Source of the DNA: Chlamydiales bacterium
Lineage (GTDB): Bacteria; Chlamydiota; Chlamydiia; Chlamydiales; SM23-39
DNA: 64,000 nt
Assembly (NCBI GenBank): GCA_030681135.1
Contig: JAUXXF010000007.1
Span: forward strand, 24,327 to 88,326
Direction of reading: 5' to 3'
The translations under genes were made by a program, and so were the position numbers. How positions within the stretch are numbered: position 1 is the stretch's first letter; the number at the start of each line of letters is the position of its first letter. The notes under the pieces were generated by a model, which was not told the DNA's origin, did not search any database, and saw only the letters and a program-made list of their open reading frames with translations. Positions 35,045 to 44,635 of the stretch are shown one piece after another.

Positions 35045-35216
35045 GGGGGTGTCTACAAAGTAAGGGTTCGTTGATTTTCTGGATTATTTTGGCCTATTTT
35101 CGATTCTTTTTTGGGGGATAGTATACGTCTGTTGATACAATCCCCCAAAAAAAGAATCGAAAATAGGCTCAAAAGAACCAGAAAATCAACAGAACCTTAC
35201 TTTGTAGGCACACTCT
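35045..35216. mobile_element. 172-bp MITE-like inverted-repeat element flanked by TA
   Basis: The arms starting GGTGTCTACAAAGTAAGG on the left and the complement GTGCCTACAAAGTAAGG on the right are alike for about 75 bases, including GTTGATTTTCTGG and CCTATTTTCGATTCTTTTTT, with a short centre (AGTATACGTCTGTTGATACA). TA stands at 35043-35044 and 35217-35218, as in IS630/Tc1-mariner insertions. It contains no ORF of note. A deleted relative lies at 46420-46480. It fills most of the 368-base gap before pgm. Confidence 0.8.
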
Positions 35217-35300
35217 TAGCCGCCGTATAAAGCCTAGCCACTGTGATATGCAAAAAACCAAGCTCTTTTTAAATCCATTTTTCTGTTATAAAAAATTCCT

Positions 35301-36935
35301 ATGAAACGCAGTCCGCTTGCAGGTCAGCTGCCAAACGCTTCTTCACTTATCGATGTGGATCAATTGATCAATGCCTATTTTGCAGAAAAACCTGACGTTG
35401 CATCAGAAAGCGAGCGAGTGATCTTTGGTACATCGGGACATCGCGGCTGCTGTTTAAAAAGGTCTTTTAATGAAGATCACATTCTCGCCATTACGCAGGC
35501 TATCTGTGAATACAGGAAAAAAGAGGGGATTTCTGGCCCTTTATTTTTAGGGATCGATACACACGCTCTATCGAGGCCGGCGTTGATGAGCGCGCTAGAA
35601 GTTCTAACAGGTCATGGAGTAGATGCCGTCTTAGCCAATCAGGATGAATACACTCCGACCCCTGTGATCTCTCATGCTATTTTGCAGTATAATCAAGGGA
35701 GAAAAACAGGACTTAGCGATGGGATCGTTGTGACTCCTTCCCATAATCCTCCTTCTGAAGGAGGTTTTAAATATAATCCTCCTCATGGAGGGCCTGCTGA
35801 GGTTCAGGTGACAGCATGGATTGAAGCGAGAGCCAATCAGTGGCTGCAAACAGGTCTCCAAAAAATCCCCAGAGTGCCTTTTGAAAAAGCAAAGCAGCAA
35901 GCGAGACGCTTTGATTATCTAAGTGCTTACGTTGCTGATTTGGAGCATATTCTTGATATGGACGCTATTCGAGGAGTGCATATAGGCGTAGATCCTTTGG
36001 GCGGAGCCGGAGTGCATTACTGGCAGGCCATTGCTGATCGGTATGGATTGAATTTGGAAGTGGTGAATAAAGAAGTGGATCCTACCTTTCGATTCATGAC
36101 GCTCGATTGGGATGGACAAATTCGGATGGACCCTTCCTCTGCCGATGCGATGAAGCGGCTCATCGGGTTAAAAGATCGATTTGATGTGGCTGTCGCCTGC
36201 GATACTGATCATGACAGGCATGGGATTGTGACAAAAAGCGTTGGTTTAATGCCTTCTAATCACTACCTTGCAGTAGCTGCTGACTATTTATTTCGCCATC
36301 GCAGTGGATGGAATGTCGATGCTGCGATCGGAAAAACTGTTGTCACAAGCGCCATGATGGATCGAATCGCTTTGGGGTTAAAAAGATCTCTCTATGAGAC
36401 TCCTGTAGGCTTCAAATGGTTTGTCCAGGGGCTTTTGCAAGGACAGTTGGGATTCGCAGGAGAAGAGAGTGCGGGAGCTTCTTTTTTACGCAAAAACGGG
36501 ACGGTGTGGACAACGGATAAAGATGGGATTGTTCCAGCTCTTTTGGCGGCAGAGATCACAGCGAAAACCCAAAAAGATCCTGGAGAGAACTACCAAGATT
36601 TAACCGCTCAGCTCGGCTCTTTTTTCTATGAGCGTAAAGAGGCAAGTATCACGCCAGCAGAAAAAAAACAGTTTCAGAAGATAGATCAGCTTGCTGTAGA
36701 TCAATTAGCAGGCGACCCAGTTGAAAAGGTGCTCACAAAAGCGCCTGGAAATGGAGCTTCTATTGGAGGTGTGAAAGTCATCACTCGAAGAGGGTGGTTT
36801 GCAGCAAGGCCGTCTGGCACTGAGGAAATTTATAAAATCTATGCGGAGAGTTTTTCTGATCCTGAGCATCTTCAGCAAATTTTGCAAGAGGCTGAAATGT
36901 TGATTTCTCAAGCTCTTAAAGAGGAGAAAAAATGA
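35301..36935 (+). CDS. pgm: Phosphoglucomutase, alpha-D-glucose specific
   Basis: Interconverts glucose 1-phosphate and glucose 6-phosphate, linking glycogen breakdown to glycolysis. The 544-residue length matches Escherichia coli Pgm. Signs: IFGTSGHRGCC, the phosphoserine in VVTPSHNPPSEGGFKYN, metal-binding AVACDTDHDRHG, FAGEESAGASFLR, and the phosphate-binding RPSGTEEIYKIYAESF. Its stop overlaps the glgP start by 4 bases, so both act in glucan use. Confidence 0.95.
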   Translation: MKRSPLAGQLPNASSLIDVDQLINAYFAEKPDVASESERVIFGTSGHRGCCLKRSFNEDHILAITQAICEYRKKEGISGPLFLGIDTHALSRPALMSALEVLTGHGVDAVLANQDEYTPTPVISHAILQYNQGRKTGLSDGIVVTPSHNPPSEGGFKYNPPHGGPAEVQVTAWIEARANQWLQTGLQKIPRVPFEKAKQQARRFDYLSAYVADLEHILDMDAIRGVHIGVDPLGGAGVHYWQAIADRYGLNLEVVNKEVDPTFRFMTLDWDGQIRMDPSSADAMKRLIGLKDRFDVAVACDTDHDRHGIVTKSVGLMPSNHYLAVAADYLFRHRSGWNVDAAIGKTVVTSAMMDRIALGLKRSLYETPVGFKWFVQGLLQGQLGFAGEESAGASFLRKNGTVWTTDKDGIVPALLAAEITAKTQKDPGENYQDLTAQLGSFFYERKEASITPAEKKQFQKIDQLAVDQLAGDPVEKVLTKAPGNGASIGGVKVITRRGWFAARPSGTEEIYKIYAESFSDPEHLQQILQEAEMLISQALKEEKK

Positions 36936-39388
36936 GAGAAGAAAAGCTTGATGATCTAGAAGAGCTCGCTTTGGATTTAATATGGTCTTGGAATCGCAGC
37001 GCAGATGAAATTTGGCGCAAATTAGATGAGCCTTTATTTGAAGCGACTCATAATCCTTGGATAGTACTCCAGACCGTCTCTAGAGAAAAAAAAGAGGAGC
37101 TACTTAAAGATCCAGCCTTTAAAAAAACAGTCCAGAGCTTATTAGAAATGCATGTACGTCCCTCTTCAGATACATGGTTTCAAAAGAAATATGGAAAAGA
37201 GAAGATTCAAGCGATTGCCTATTTCAGTATGGAATTTATGTTGAGCGAGGCGCTTCCTATTTATTCGGGAGGATTGGGGAATGTAGCTGGCGATCAGCTC
37301 AAAGCAGCTCACGATTTAGGAGTTCCTGTCGTTGGAATTGGCCTTTTGTATCAGCAAGGCTATTTTCGACAAATTATCGATGCTGCAGGCAATCAACAAG
37401 CAGCTTATCCGTTTAATAGCCCGATGCAACTTCCTATCCAACCTTTAAGAGGAGCTAATGGGGAGTGGCTGCGTATTGAAATTTCCCTTCCTGGTTGGTC
37501 TTTATGGCTCCGCGTTTGGGAGGCTAAAGTAGGTCAGGTAAAGCTTTATCTTCTCGATAGTAATGATATTGTGAACTACCCAGTCTATCGAGGGATTACA
37601 AGTGAGCTTTATGGAGGGGATTTAGAAATGCGGCTTAGACAAGAACTTGTCTTAGGTCTCGGTGGAGTGCGTCTTTTAGAGCAGCTGGGAATGAAAGCCG
37701 AAGTATGCCATTTAAATGAGGGACACGCCGCTTTTGCGATCTTGGAAAGGGTTAGGCTTTGTATGCAAGAATATGGCCTGTCTTTCGATGAAGCTCTATC
37801 TACCATGCGCTCTAGTCACATCTTTACGACGCATACGGCCGTTCCAGCCGGATTTGATAGATTTCCTAACGACCTTATTCTGAAATACTTAGGAAGTTAT
37901 GCGGCTAATAAACTGCATATTTCCGCTGATCGTTTGCTAGAATTAGGAAAAGACGGAGAAGGTTGGTTTAATACGGCGTATCTTGCGATTCGGGGATCTG
38001 GTTTTGTCAATGCTGTAAGCCGGTTGCATGGGCACGTAAGTCGCCATTTATTTTCCTCTTTATTTCCTCGGTTTCCTTTGGATGAAGTGCCCATTGGATC
38101 TATTACAAATGGGATTCATACTCCAAGTTGGGTTGGAGAGCCTGCTGAGCGTCTTTGGAATAAACATTTTGATAAGCCTCATACTGATAGCGAAGCTGAG
38201 ACAAATGTTTGTCGGGCTTCCGATGCGCAAATTTGGGCGATGCGGAGTGAAGCGAGAGTTCAGATGATTGACTATGGAAGAGCACAAATCTTGCCCATTT
38301 TAGAAGCTCGCGGCGTAAGTCAAGAGGAGATTGCTCAAGCTAAAGCATCTTTTGATCCCTCTGCATTGACTCTCGGATTTGCAAGACGCTTTGCTACCTA
38401 TAAGCGGCCTAATATGCTTCTTTTCGATCCCGAAAGACTTTTGAAAATCCTCACCAATCCAGACAAACCTGTTCAGCTCATCATTGCAGGGAAAGCGCAT
38501 CCTGCAGATGAAGGGGGGCAGGAAATGATCCGTGAATGGATCCATTTTATTAAGCGACCAGAGGTTCGCTCTCGCGTACTTTTTCTGACAGATTATGACA
38601 TGCTCATGGCTGAAGAGCTTGTACAGGGAGTTGATGTATGGATCAATACGCCGAGACGTCCTTGGGAGGCGTGCGGCACAAGTGGAATGAAGGTGCTTGT
38701 CAATGGGGGCTTGAATCTTTCTGAACTCGACGGCTGGTGGGCAGAAGCGTATAGCCCCGAAGTAGGTTGGGCGCTCGGCGATGGACAAGAGCATGGGGAC
38801 GACCCAAACTGGGACGCTAGAGAGGCCATGCAGCTTTACGATCTTTTAGAGCAGCAGGTGATCCCCGAATTTTATCAAAGAAATGGAGAAGGTGTTTCTG
38901 AGGCTTGGGTGCGTCGCATTCGAGCAAGTATGCTTCAATTGACTCCCTTATTTTGTGCACATCGAGCTGTGCGTGAATATACAGAAAAGCATTACCTTCC
39001 AGCAGCTCAAAAGTATCGAAAAAGGATAAAAGACAAAGCTGCCTTAGGAAAAAAATTAGCTGCCCAACAACAGCTCTGGAAGGAGTTTAGTGCCACATCT
39101 CCTTTTAAAGAGTCTGTCATCACTTCTTTTGCCGATCAATACCATGTTAAAGTGCGCGTTGATTTGGGAGCGTTGGATCCTGCTACAGTAAGACTGGAAA
39201 TGTATGCTGAAGGCACTCCATCTTTTCATCAAGAGATGCAGTTTAAAGAACAAAGCGGCTCTATCTATAGTTTCGAAACGCAAATCCCAAACAACCTGCC
39301 AGCTTCCCATTACTGCGCGCGGATCTTGCCTGTTTTTCCTGACGCGAATCTTCCTCTCGAAGCGCCTTATGTCGTGTGGGAGCGGTAA
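36932..39388 (+). CDS. glgP: Alpha-glucan phosphorylase (DUF3417-containing GT35)
   Basis: Releases glucose 1-phosphate from glycogen or maltodextrin, using PLP. The 818-residue protein begins with a DUF3417-type domain (LEELALDLIWSWNRSADEIW) and then the catalytic part: AYFSMEFMLSEALPIYSGGL, VCHLNEGHAAFA, PLP-lysine motif EACGTSGMKVLVNGG. The C-terminal 100 residues are less conserved. This is the actinobacterial/Thermus-like subfamily, not the E. coli GlgP type. GAGGAG precedes the ATG, overlapping the pgm stop. Confidence 0.92.
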   Translation: MREEKLDDLEELALDLIWSWNRSADEIWRKLDEPLFEATHNPWIVLQTVSREKKEELLKDPAFKKTVQSLLEMHVRPSSDTWFQKKYGKEKIQAIAYFSMEFMLSEALPIYSGGLGNVAGDQLKAAHDLGVPVVGIGLLYQQGYFRQIIDAAGNQQAAYPFNSPMQLPIQPLRGANGEWLRIEISLPGWSLWLRVWEAKVGQVKLYLLDSNDIVNYPVYRGITSELYGGDLEMRLRQELVLGLGGVRLLEQLGMKAEVCHLNEGHAAFAILERVRLCMQEYGLSFDEALSTMRSSHIFTTHTAVPAGFDRFPNDLILKYLGSYAANKLHISADRLLELGKDGEGWFNTAYLAIRGSGFVNAVSRLHGHVSRHLFSSLFPRFPLDEVPIGSITNGIHTPSWVGEPAERLWNKHFDKPHTDSEAETNVCRASDAQIWAMRSEARVQMIDYGRAQILPILEARGVSQEEIAQAKASFDPSALTLGFARRFATYKRPNMLLFDPERLLKILTNPDKPVQLIIAGKAHPADEGGQEMIREWIHFIKRPEVRSRVLFLTDYDMLMAEELVQGVDVWINTPRRPWEACGTSGMKVLVNGGLNLSELDGWWAEAYSPEVGWALGDGQEHGDDPNWDAREAMQLYDLLEQQVIPEFYQRNGEGVSEAWVRRIRASMLQLTPLFCAHRAVREYTEKHYLPAAQKYRKRIKDKAALGKKLAAQQQLWKEFSATSPFKESVITSFADQYHVKVRVDLGALDPATVRLEMYAEGTPSFHQEMQFKEQSGSIYSFETQIPNNLPASHYCARILPVFPDANLPLEAPYVVWER

Positions 39389-39476
39389 TAAGTTCATTGT
39401 CCCTTGTTTTGAATGTTTTTTTTTGCATAATTGTTCCCTCCATAAAAGCAGACAATCCTTGTAAAGGAGGAAACAA

Positions 39477-40460
39477 ATGATTCATTTATCAGGTCGAGAA
39501 TCCCCCGAAGTAACCTTTGCTCAAACGCACTCACGCTTTGCTGAAGATTTGGAGATTACCAATTCTGAAAACCCAGAAATGGTGAATGTTGCCAACAAGA
39601 TCTTGCAGCATACGCATGTTCAAGCGTTTAGAAAAACGTTGTTAGTGGATTACAACGATTTTGCTGATAATCCTAAAAAACTGTTTCTTGATTTTTTGCA
39701 AATAGTAAAAGAAAATCACGAGTTTCCTAGGATTAAATATAAAGATTCTCCGGGCATTGATGCTGGAGGTTTCACTCGGGATTTTGTGACAAGATTATTT
39801 GAAGCTCTTAGTATTGCTCCTGAAAAATTTGGATCGTTTGTAGAGCGAAATATAAACGGTCTCGAGTTAAAACTACAGAAATCGAATCTGCTTGAGCCTC
39901 AGATGCTGCAAGACCAAAGAGATTTCTGCATAGCGATTGGATATTTTTTTGCTTTTGCTTTAAAAAATTATCAATTCATACGGATAGGACAACAATTCAA
40001 TAAAAGTTTGTTTTGCATGCTACATGCTTTAAGCGAAAATGACCTTGATGTCATTCTTGAAAAAAACCAACATCCTTCGAAGCAAATGGGCGATTTCGAT
40101 AAAATTTTTACTAAATTACTGAAGATTTATTATAAAACGCGGCCTACATATCTGTTTGCTCCTCTAAAACCAAACGAAGAAGCGATTAACGAGTTTGTAG
40201 ATGAGGGGAAAATTCCTGTTTATTTTATGGATATGTGGGGAACGGACACCCTGACTGATTCTGAAAATATAAAAGAGGTTGTAAAACAACTGCAAGTTTA
40301 TGAGGCGATTGATGCGGTGTTTTTTCTTGTAAGCGGGATGTGTGGTGTAGAAGGGCTAAAAGCATCATGGGATCAGATAAAAGGAGAATCTCCTGCAGAA
40401 TTACAGCAGAATATTGAAGGACCCATTAAAAAGGAGTCCTCCTATTCTTCTCGCGGCTGA
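39477..40460 (+). CDS. HECT-domain-like protein, candidate ubiquitin ligase
   Basis: A 327-residue protein with a perfect ribosome site (AAGGAGG, 7 bases before ATG). Residues 85-110 read like the HECT N-lobe: RIKYKDSPGIDAGGFTRDF, then VTRLFEAL; and YFFAFALKNYQFIRIGQQFN fits the next HECT block. The catalytic HECT Cys (LPxxHTCFN pattern) is not recognisable; C289 in SGMCGVEGL is the only Cys in a comparable place. HECT ligases are eukaryotic; a bacterial copy would suggest a host-acting effector. Truncation or divergence of the C-lobe may mean it binds rather than ligates. The 3' end overlaps the next, convergent gene by 19 bases. Confidence 0.6.
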   Translation: MIHLSGRESPEVTFAQTHSRFAEDLEITNSENPEMVNVANKILQHTHVQAFRKTLLVDYNDFADNPKKLFLDFLQIVKENHEFPRIKYKDSPGIDAGGFTRDFVTRLFEALSIAPEKFGSFVERNINGLELKLQKSNLLEPQMLQDQRDFCIAIGYFFAFALKNYQFIRIGQQFNKSLFCMLHALSENDLDVILEKNQHPSKQMGDFDKIFTKLLKIYYKTRPTYLFAPLKPNEEAINEFVDEGKIPVYFMDMWGTDTLTDSENIKEVVKQLQVYEAIDAVFFLVSGMCGVEGLKASWDQIKGESPAELQQNIEGPIKKESSYSSRG

Positions 40461-42508
40461 AACCTGGCTTCCAGGGCGGAGATGAATTGGGTAAATTCTT
40501 TGGTGGAGCGGAGGTTGTCCAGCCATTCGTCTTCGAGGATTTCTTCGAAGGGAGGAAGGGCTTTAAGATGCAGCGCTTGACGAATCAGGTTCATAGCTTC
40601 AGGATAGCGGCCTAAGATGGAATAAAGGCAGGCTAAATGGTAATGGGCATTTGCATTGCCAAGAGAACCTGCGCGGATGATTTTCTGTTCTGCTTCAAAA
40701 TAGAGCTGGTTCATAGTCGTTTCATCGATGGTGTGGTGAGCCAAATGCACAAGGCAAAGGCCCCATTCTAGCCAGCTTTTTTCATTTTCTTCGTCTTGGC
40801 GCACAGCAAGAGCAAAGGATTGGACTGCTCTAGAATAATATTCCTTATCTAAGGTCATGTGTCCTAAATGTACTAAGCAAATCCCAAGGTGAACATGGAG
40901 CTCGGGATAATCTGGATCGATGAGAAGCACTTGAGAATACATCTCTACAGCTTTTCCAAAATAACTTTCTTCTGTAGAAAAATCGCCCATCCATTCGAGC
41001 GCAGAAGCATATTGGAAAAGCCATTGAGGGTGGTTCAGTAAGATATTGCGCTGGTTATAAAGAAGAGTCTCAAAAAGGGCTAGCGCCTGTTCGAGGGCAT
41101 CGAGACTGTCGGTCAGCTCGCTATAAGAAAGAAGTGCGCAAGCTGCATCATACATAAAAGAAGGACATGATGGCTTAAGGTCGATGGCTCGGAGGAAAAA
41201 GCGAGTGGCCCGTTCGATGATGTCTATATCTTCTGTCACATCAGCTAGAAGTTTATGAGCAGTGCCTAATGCGTGCCAAAGCTCTGCGTCTGTTCGATCA
41301 AGAGAAAGTCCGTATTGGAGCTTTTCAATAGCCATGTCGAAATAGTCAGGATCATTATAATAGCGTCCAAATCCAATCAGACAGATTCCATAGGCGCGCC
41401 AGAGATCAGGATCATCGGTAATAGAATCGATGATTTTTAAGACCTTATTTTCTGCTTCAATCAAAAGATTGAGTCTGCTGCCGCTAGTTCCTAAATAGGT
41501 GAGCGATTCAACTAATTGGCTGACAATAGAAGGATCATTGGAATCGAGCAAATAGGCGCGCGAACATTTTGCAACGCTGCCATCGAGTAGTTTCATATCT
41601 CTGTTTAACCACCCGGCTTCTCCTAATAGCTGGCCCCACTGCAGCCAGGCATCCACGTTTTTGGGATCGATGCTGGTGACTTTTTCAAAACACTCAACCC
41701 CTCGAGCTACAAATTGTTCATCCATGGTATTAATGTAGAGCTGCGAATAGGTATAAGCCATCGACATCCAGCCGTCCAGGTAAGCAGGCTGCGCTAAGGT
41801 TGCATGAGAGAGGTGCTCAATGGCCTGTAAATAAAGGCGGGAATCGTTGACTAACAAGCCTAGCTGAACATAGGCATTTCCTAGATCATTCCAAAATTCA
41901 GGGTAAGGATTGGGGTTTTCTTTTAAAGATTTTTGAAACGATTGAATGGCTAAGCTCATATCTAAAGCTTCTCCGGAGCGCTCCGCAATCGTTGCCCAGA
42001 CAATCCCATAGTCCCAATAAATTTCTGCAAGAATAGCCGGACTTTGTTCAAGGGAGAGCTCGATGGCTTTTTGATATTTTTCTTTTGCTTCTAAAAAAAA
42101 GTGGTGTTCTTCATGAAAACGGCCCAACTGTAACAGCACAGCCCCCCAAAAAAACCAGGCTTCAAAGGAAGAGGGTTGTAAGGTTGTGGCCATTTTAAAA
42201 TATTTACTTGCGATGAGAAGAGCTTTTTCTTTCCCCTCTAGGGAACCATATTCGAAAAAGGCGATCCCTTGTCTATGCCAAATGAAAAAATTTTTTGGAG
42301 CTAAATTGGTGGCCATTTCAAAGAGGGATAAAGCTGCTAAATTCCCCTGTAAGAGAGCGGCCTCTCCCAGATAGAGGTAATAGAAGGCTTGCTCTGTTTT
42401 TTCATGGGATGCAGGGGGGGTGTAGGAAAGCTCTTTTGTTGCTTGGACAGTAAGCTTCCTTGGGAAAAGACGACTAAACATCCGGCGAAGAGGAAAGATT
42501 TGCTGCAT
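40442..42508 (-). CDS. TPR-repeat protein
   Basis: A 688-residue protein made of many 34-residue-like helical repeats: AFYYLYLGEAALLQGNLAAL, EAWFFWGAVLLQLGRFHEEH, AELWHALGTAHKLLADVTED, LHVHLGICLVHLGHMT, and others with regular spacing from about 30 to 680. Tetratricopeptide repeats serve protein-protein contacts; the partner is unknown. The first 20 residues are basic (RRMFSRLFPRKL) with no signal peptide. Long TPR proteins like this occur in other chlamydiae. ATG 42508 has no strong ribosome site. Confidence 0.85.
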   Translation of the reverse strand: MQQIFPLRRMFSRLFPRKLTVQATKELSYTPPASHEKTEQAFYYLYLGEAALLQGNLAALSLFEMATNLAPKNFFIWHRQGIAFFEYGSLEGKEKALLIASKYFKMATTLQPSSFEAWFFWGAVLLQLGRFHEEHHFFLEAKEKYQKAIELSLEQSPAILAEIYWDYGIVWATIAERSGEALDMSLAIQSFQKSLKENPNPYPEFWNDLGNAYVQLGLLVNDSRLYLQAIEHLSHATLAQPAYLDGWMSMAYTYSQLYINTMDEQFVARGVECFEKVTSIDPKNVDAWLQWGQLLGEAGWLNRDMKLLDGSVAKCSRAYLLDSNDPSIVSQLVESLTYLGTSGSRLNLLIEAENKVLKIIDSITDDPDLWRAYGICLIGFGRYYNDPDYFDMAIEKLQYGLSLDRTDAELWHALGTAHKLLADVTEDIDIIERATRFFLRAIDLKPSCPSFMYDAACALLSYSELTDSLDALEQALALFETLLYNQRNILLNHPQWLFQYASALEWMGDFSTEESYFGKAVEMYSQVLLIDPDYPELHVHLGICLVHLGHMTLDKEYYSRAVQSFALAVRQDEENEKSWLEWGLCLVHLAHHTIDETTMNQLYFEAEQKIIRAGSLGNANAHYHLACLYSILGRYPEAMNLIRQALHLKALPPFEEILEDEWLDNLRSTKEFTQFISALEARFQPREE

Positions 42509-42673
42509 CAGGTAAGCTCAATTTATTAGTAGTATGTTTGGCTGATAAAAAGGGGATACGCGCTAAAGTAGACCAGCCGAATGGGGGATTATAAACAAGC
42601 TGATTTTTTTTGCACAGGGGTGCTTCGATCTAGCTCTTCATAAGGGGATTAAGGTGAAAATAAATGCTCAAAA

Positions 42674-43030
42674 TCAATGAAGAATTTTTTTGCAGCGTCG
42701 TTTCATGAGCAGATCTCGACGATGCCAGGATTCAAGGGATTCTCCTAAATTTTTCTTGTACTCTTTTTTCAGTCGTTCGAACTTAAGGATCTTTTCTTGA
42801 ATTTTGTAACGGCCACTTTTTTTATGGAAAATTTTTTGATCCATTTTTCTTGTTTCAAAAAATTTATCTAGATGTAAAAGATGGTGGACTAAACTTTCTT
42901 GCGTTTTTTGAAAAGCTGAAATTTCTATTTCAGACAATTCTTTCAGCTCCACATCTTGAATGGACTCTGCATTTTTGATGAGCTGATCGAGCGTTGTGTC
43001 TATCTCAATCAAAATATCTTCTGTAAACAT
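42674..43030 (-). CDS. hypothetical helical protein, 118 residues
   Basis: Not recognised. Almost fully helical and charged, with an acidic first half (IEIDTTLDQLIKNAE) and a basic second half (KILKFERLKKEYKKN, then RRDLLMKRRCKKIL). GGTGAGG lies before the ATG, which supports a real gene. It is monocistronic, upstream of the TPR protein and downstream of the deiminase-like gene on the same strand. Confidence 0.55.
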   Translation of the reverse strand: MFTEDILIEIDTTLDQLIKNAESIQDVELKELSEIEISAFQKTQESLVHHLLHLDKFFETRKMDQKIFHKKSGRYKIQEKILKFERLKKEYKKNLGESLESWHRRDLLMKRRCKKILH

Positions 43031-43102
43031 ATCCTCACCATAGTTTGGGCACTAATTTTACTCTTTAAAACATTGAATGAATTTTTCAAAGAAAAATATA
43101 AT

Positions 43103-44446
43103 TTAATAATTTGTTAGGCAGTGGATCCCGCCTCCAAGATGTAGCAAACTGCCTTCAAAATGACTCATCAGAAACTCGACAGATAGTTCTGGGCAGGCAT
43201 CTTTCACTGCTTTTTCAAAGGCTTGTTGAAATCTCTGAGAGACGGGGTGATTGGGGAGACCTGTTGTGATAAAACGAGGGGGATTTCCTTCGATGAATAA
43301 GCCATTCATGAAATTGAAAATAGTGATGTGTTCATCTCTTTGTAAGAATTCGTATTTTCTTTGCATGAAAGAAGGGGGTATATTATTTGGATTGATGGAG
43401 GGAAGAAAATCTTTTTTCATCCAATCTTCAGCAACATAAGAGGGGATGAAAAATTCGCCTTGCGAATAGCTGACGGTTAAACTTCCTGGTATAAGGACGG
43501 GGTTGCAGCCAAAAGCTTTTAATATTTCTACGTTTTTTTGTAATCTTTCTTGAGAAGGTTCTAGTTCTTGTTCACAGTAGGCTGTTGTTCTTCTAAATAA
43601 AGGCACATAGTAATTCTTCTTGATGTCCTGTTGAAGATCCAATGTTTTTGATTCATCATGTAAAAAGACAGTATTGTCCGGCCCAACAAAAAATTCTGTA
43701 TCAATATGGAATCGTTTTTGCCAAATAAATACGATCTGAGAAAGAGGGAGGCCTAAATCTCGAGCAATTTCTTGTTTTGTAACGCAGAACATTCTCTGGA
43801 TTTTTTTTGCTGTTTCTTGAAGCTCTTTAGAGTCGCAAGGAATACTAAATGGATCGCAAGGTTCAAAGGATTGCAAGCTTCTATAGTTTCTCGCAATGCG
43901 TAGCTCATCTTCAGAAAAAGACTCGCCCACAGGCTCTTCTACTGGCAGTGACTTAGAAAAATAGTCCATTGCCTCTAATTTGACCATGCTAAGGAGTAGG
44001 CTTGTATACCCAATAATAGCCCGTTTCTCTCCATCCGCTCCTGAGAAAATAAAACAGTTTCCTCCCTCAAGGCACAGCTTAGATTCTTTGTAGGGAATGT
44101 TGAGCTTTTTGGCTACATCGATCCCTTGTTGTTTGTATTCATAGGTCACTCCTTTACCATGGGGCGCTTCTTTGTCGTAAATAAGATGGAGCTGCTCTTT
44201 TGGGAGAAGGAAGGCAAATTGTCTAAAGTCTTCCTCTTCTACCGTTTCGGGAATGAGGTGGGTGCCATCTGGTAAAATGACCCGGCAATCTCGCGCCCAA
44301 AGGACATGATCCGTTTGTATATTGAAGGTGTCGATCAGCTTTTCTCGTAAAATGGCAATCGCTGCTTTTACCGCATCTCCAGTTCCATCCCCTAGAAATA
44401 GAGTGGGTAAGAGTGGGTTGTTTAAGGACGGGCAGTTATTAATCAT
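43103..44446 (-). CDS. Guanidine-modifying-superfamily deiminase (agmatine / protein-arginine deiminase-like)
   Basis: A 447-residue protein with the hallmark motifs of the superfamily in the right order: WARD (50-53), CLEGGN (125-130), FHIDTEF (246-252, HxD) and the C-terminal LHLGGGIHCLTN (436-446) whose Cys443 would be the nucleophile. Agmatine deiminases carry WxRD, EGG and GGGNIHC; protein-arginine deiminases end in VHCGTN, and this protein resembles both. It would convert a guanidine (agmatine, arginine or protein arginine) to citrulline-type product. No signal peptide. Substrate and location cannot be told; host protein citrullination is a possibility. Upstream region is AT-rich. Confidence 0.65.
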   Translation of the reverse strand: MINNCPSLNNPLLPTLFLGDGTGDAVKAAIAILREKLIDTFNIQTDHVLWARDCRVILPDGTHLIPETVEEEDFRQFAFLLPKEQLHLIYDKEAPHGKGVTYEYKQQGIDVAKKLNIPYKESKLCLEGGNCFIFSGADGEKRAIIGYTSLLLSMVKLEAMDYFSKSLPVEEPVGESFSEDELRIARNYRSLQSFEPCDPFSIPCDSKELQETAKKIQRMFCVTKQEIARDLGLPLSQIVFIWQKRFHIDTEFFVGPDNTVFLHDESKTLDLQQDIKKNYYVPLFRRTTAYCEQELEPSQERLQKNVEILKAFGCNPVLIPGSLTVSYSQGEFFIPSYVAEDWMKKDFLPSINPNNIPPSFMQRKYEFLQRDEHITIFNFMNGLFIEGNPPRFITTGLPNHPVSQRFQQAFEKAVKDACPELSVEFLMSHFEGSLLHLGGGIHCLTNY

Positions 44447-44635
44447 TTTTAATTAACCGTTGTTTGGTTTGTTTATATTTTATAATACTTTTAAATTAAG
44501 TTCAAAATAAACTAATATTTATACAATTAAAGAAAAGTTTTTTTAAATCAGCTATCTCAAGGCACCTTTGAGGATATGTTGATTTTTTCGGAGTTTCCTT
44601 TTATAAAGGACATTTTTTCTCTAAAGGCGGTATGC

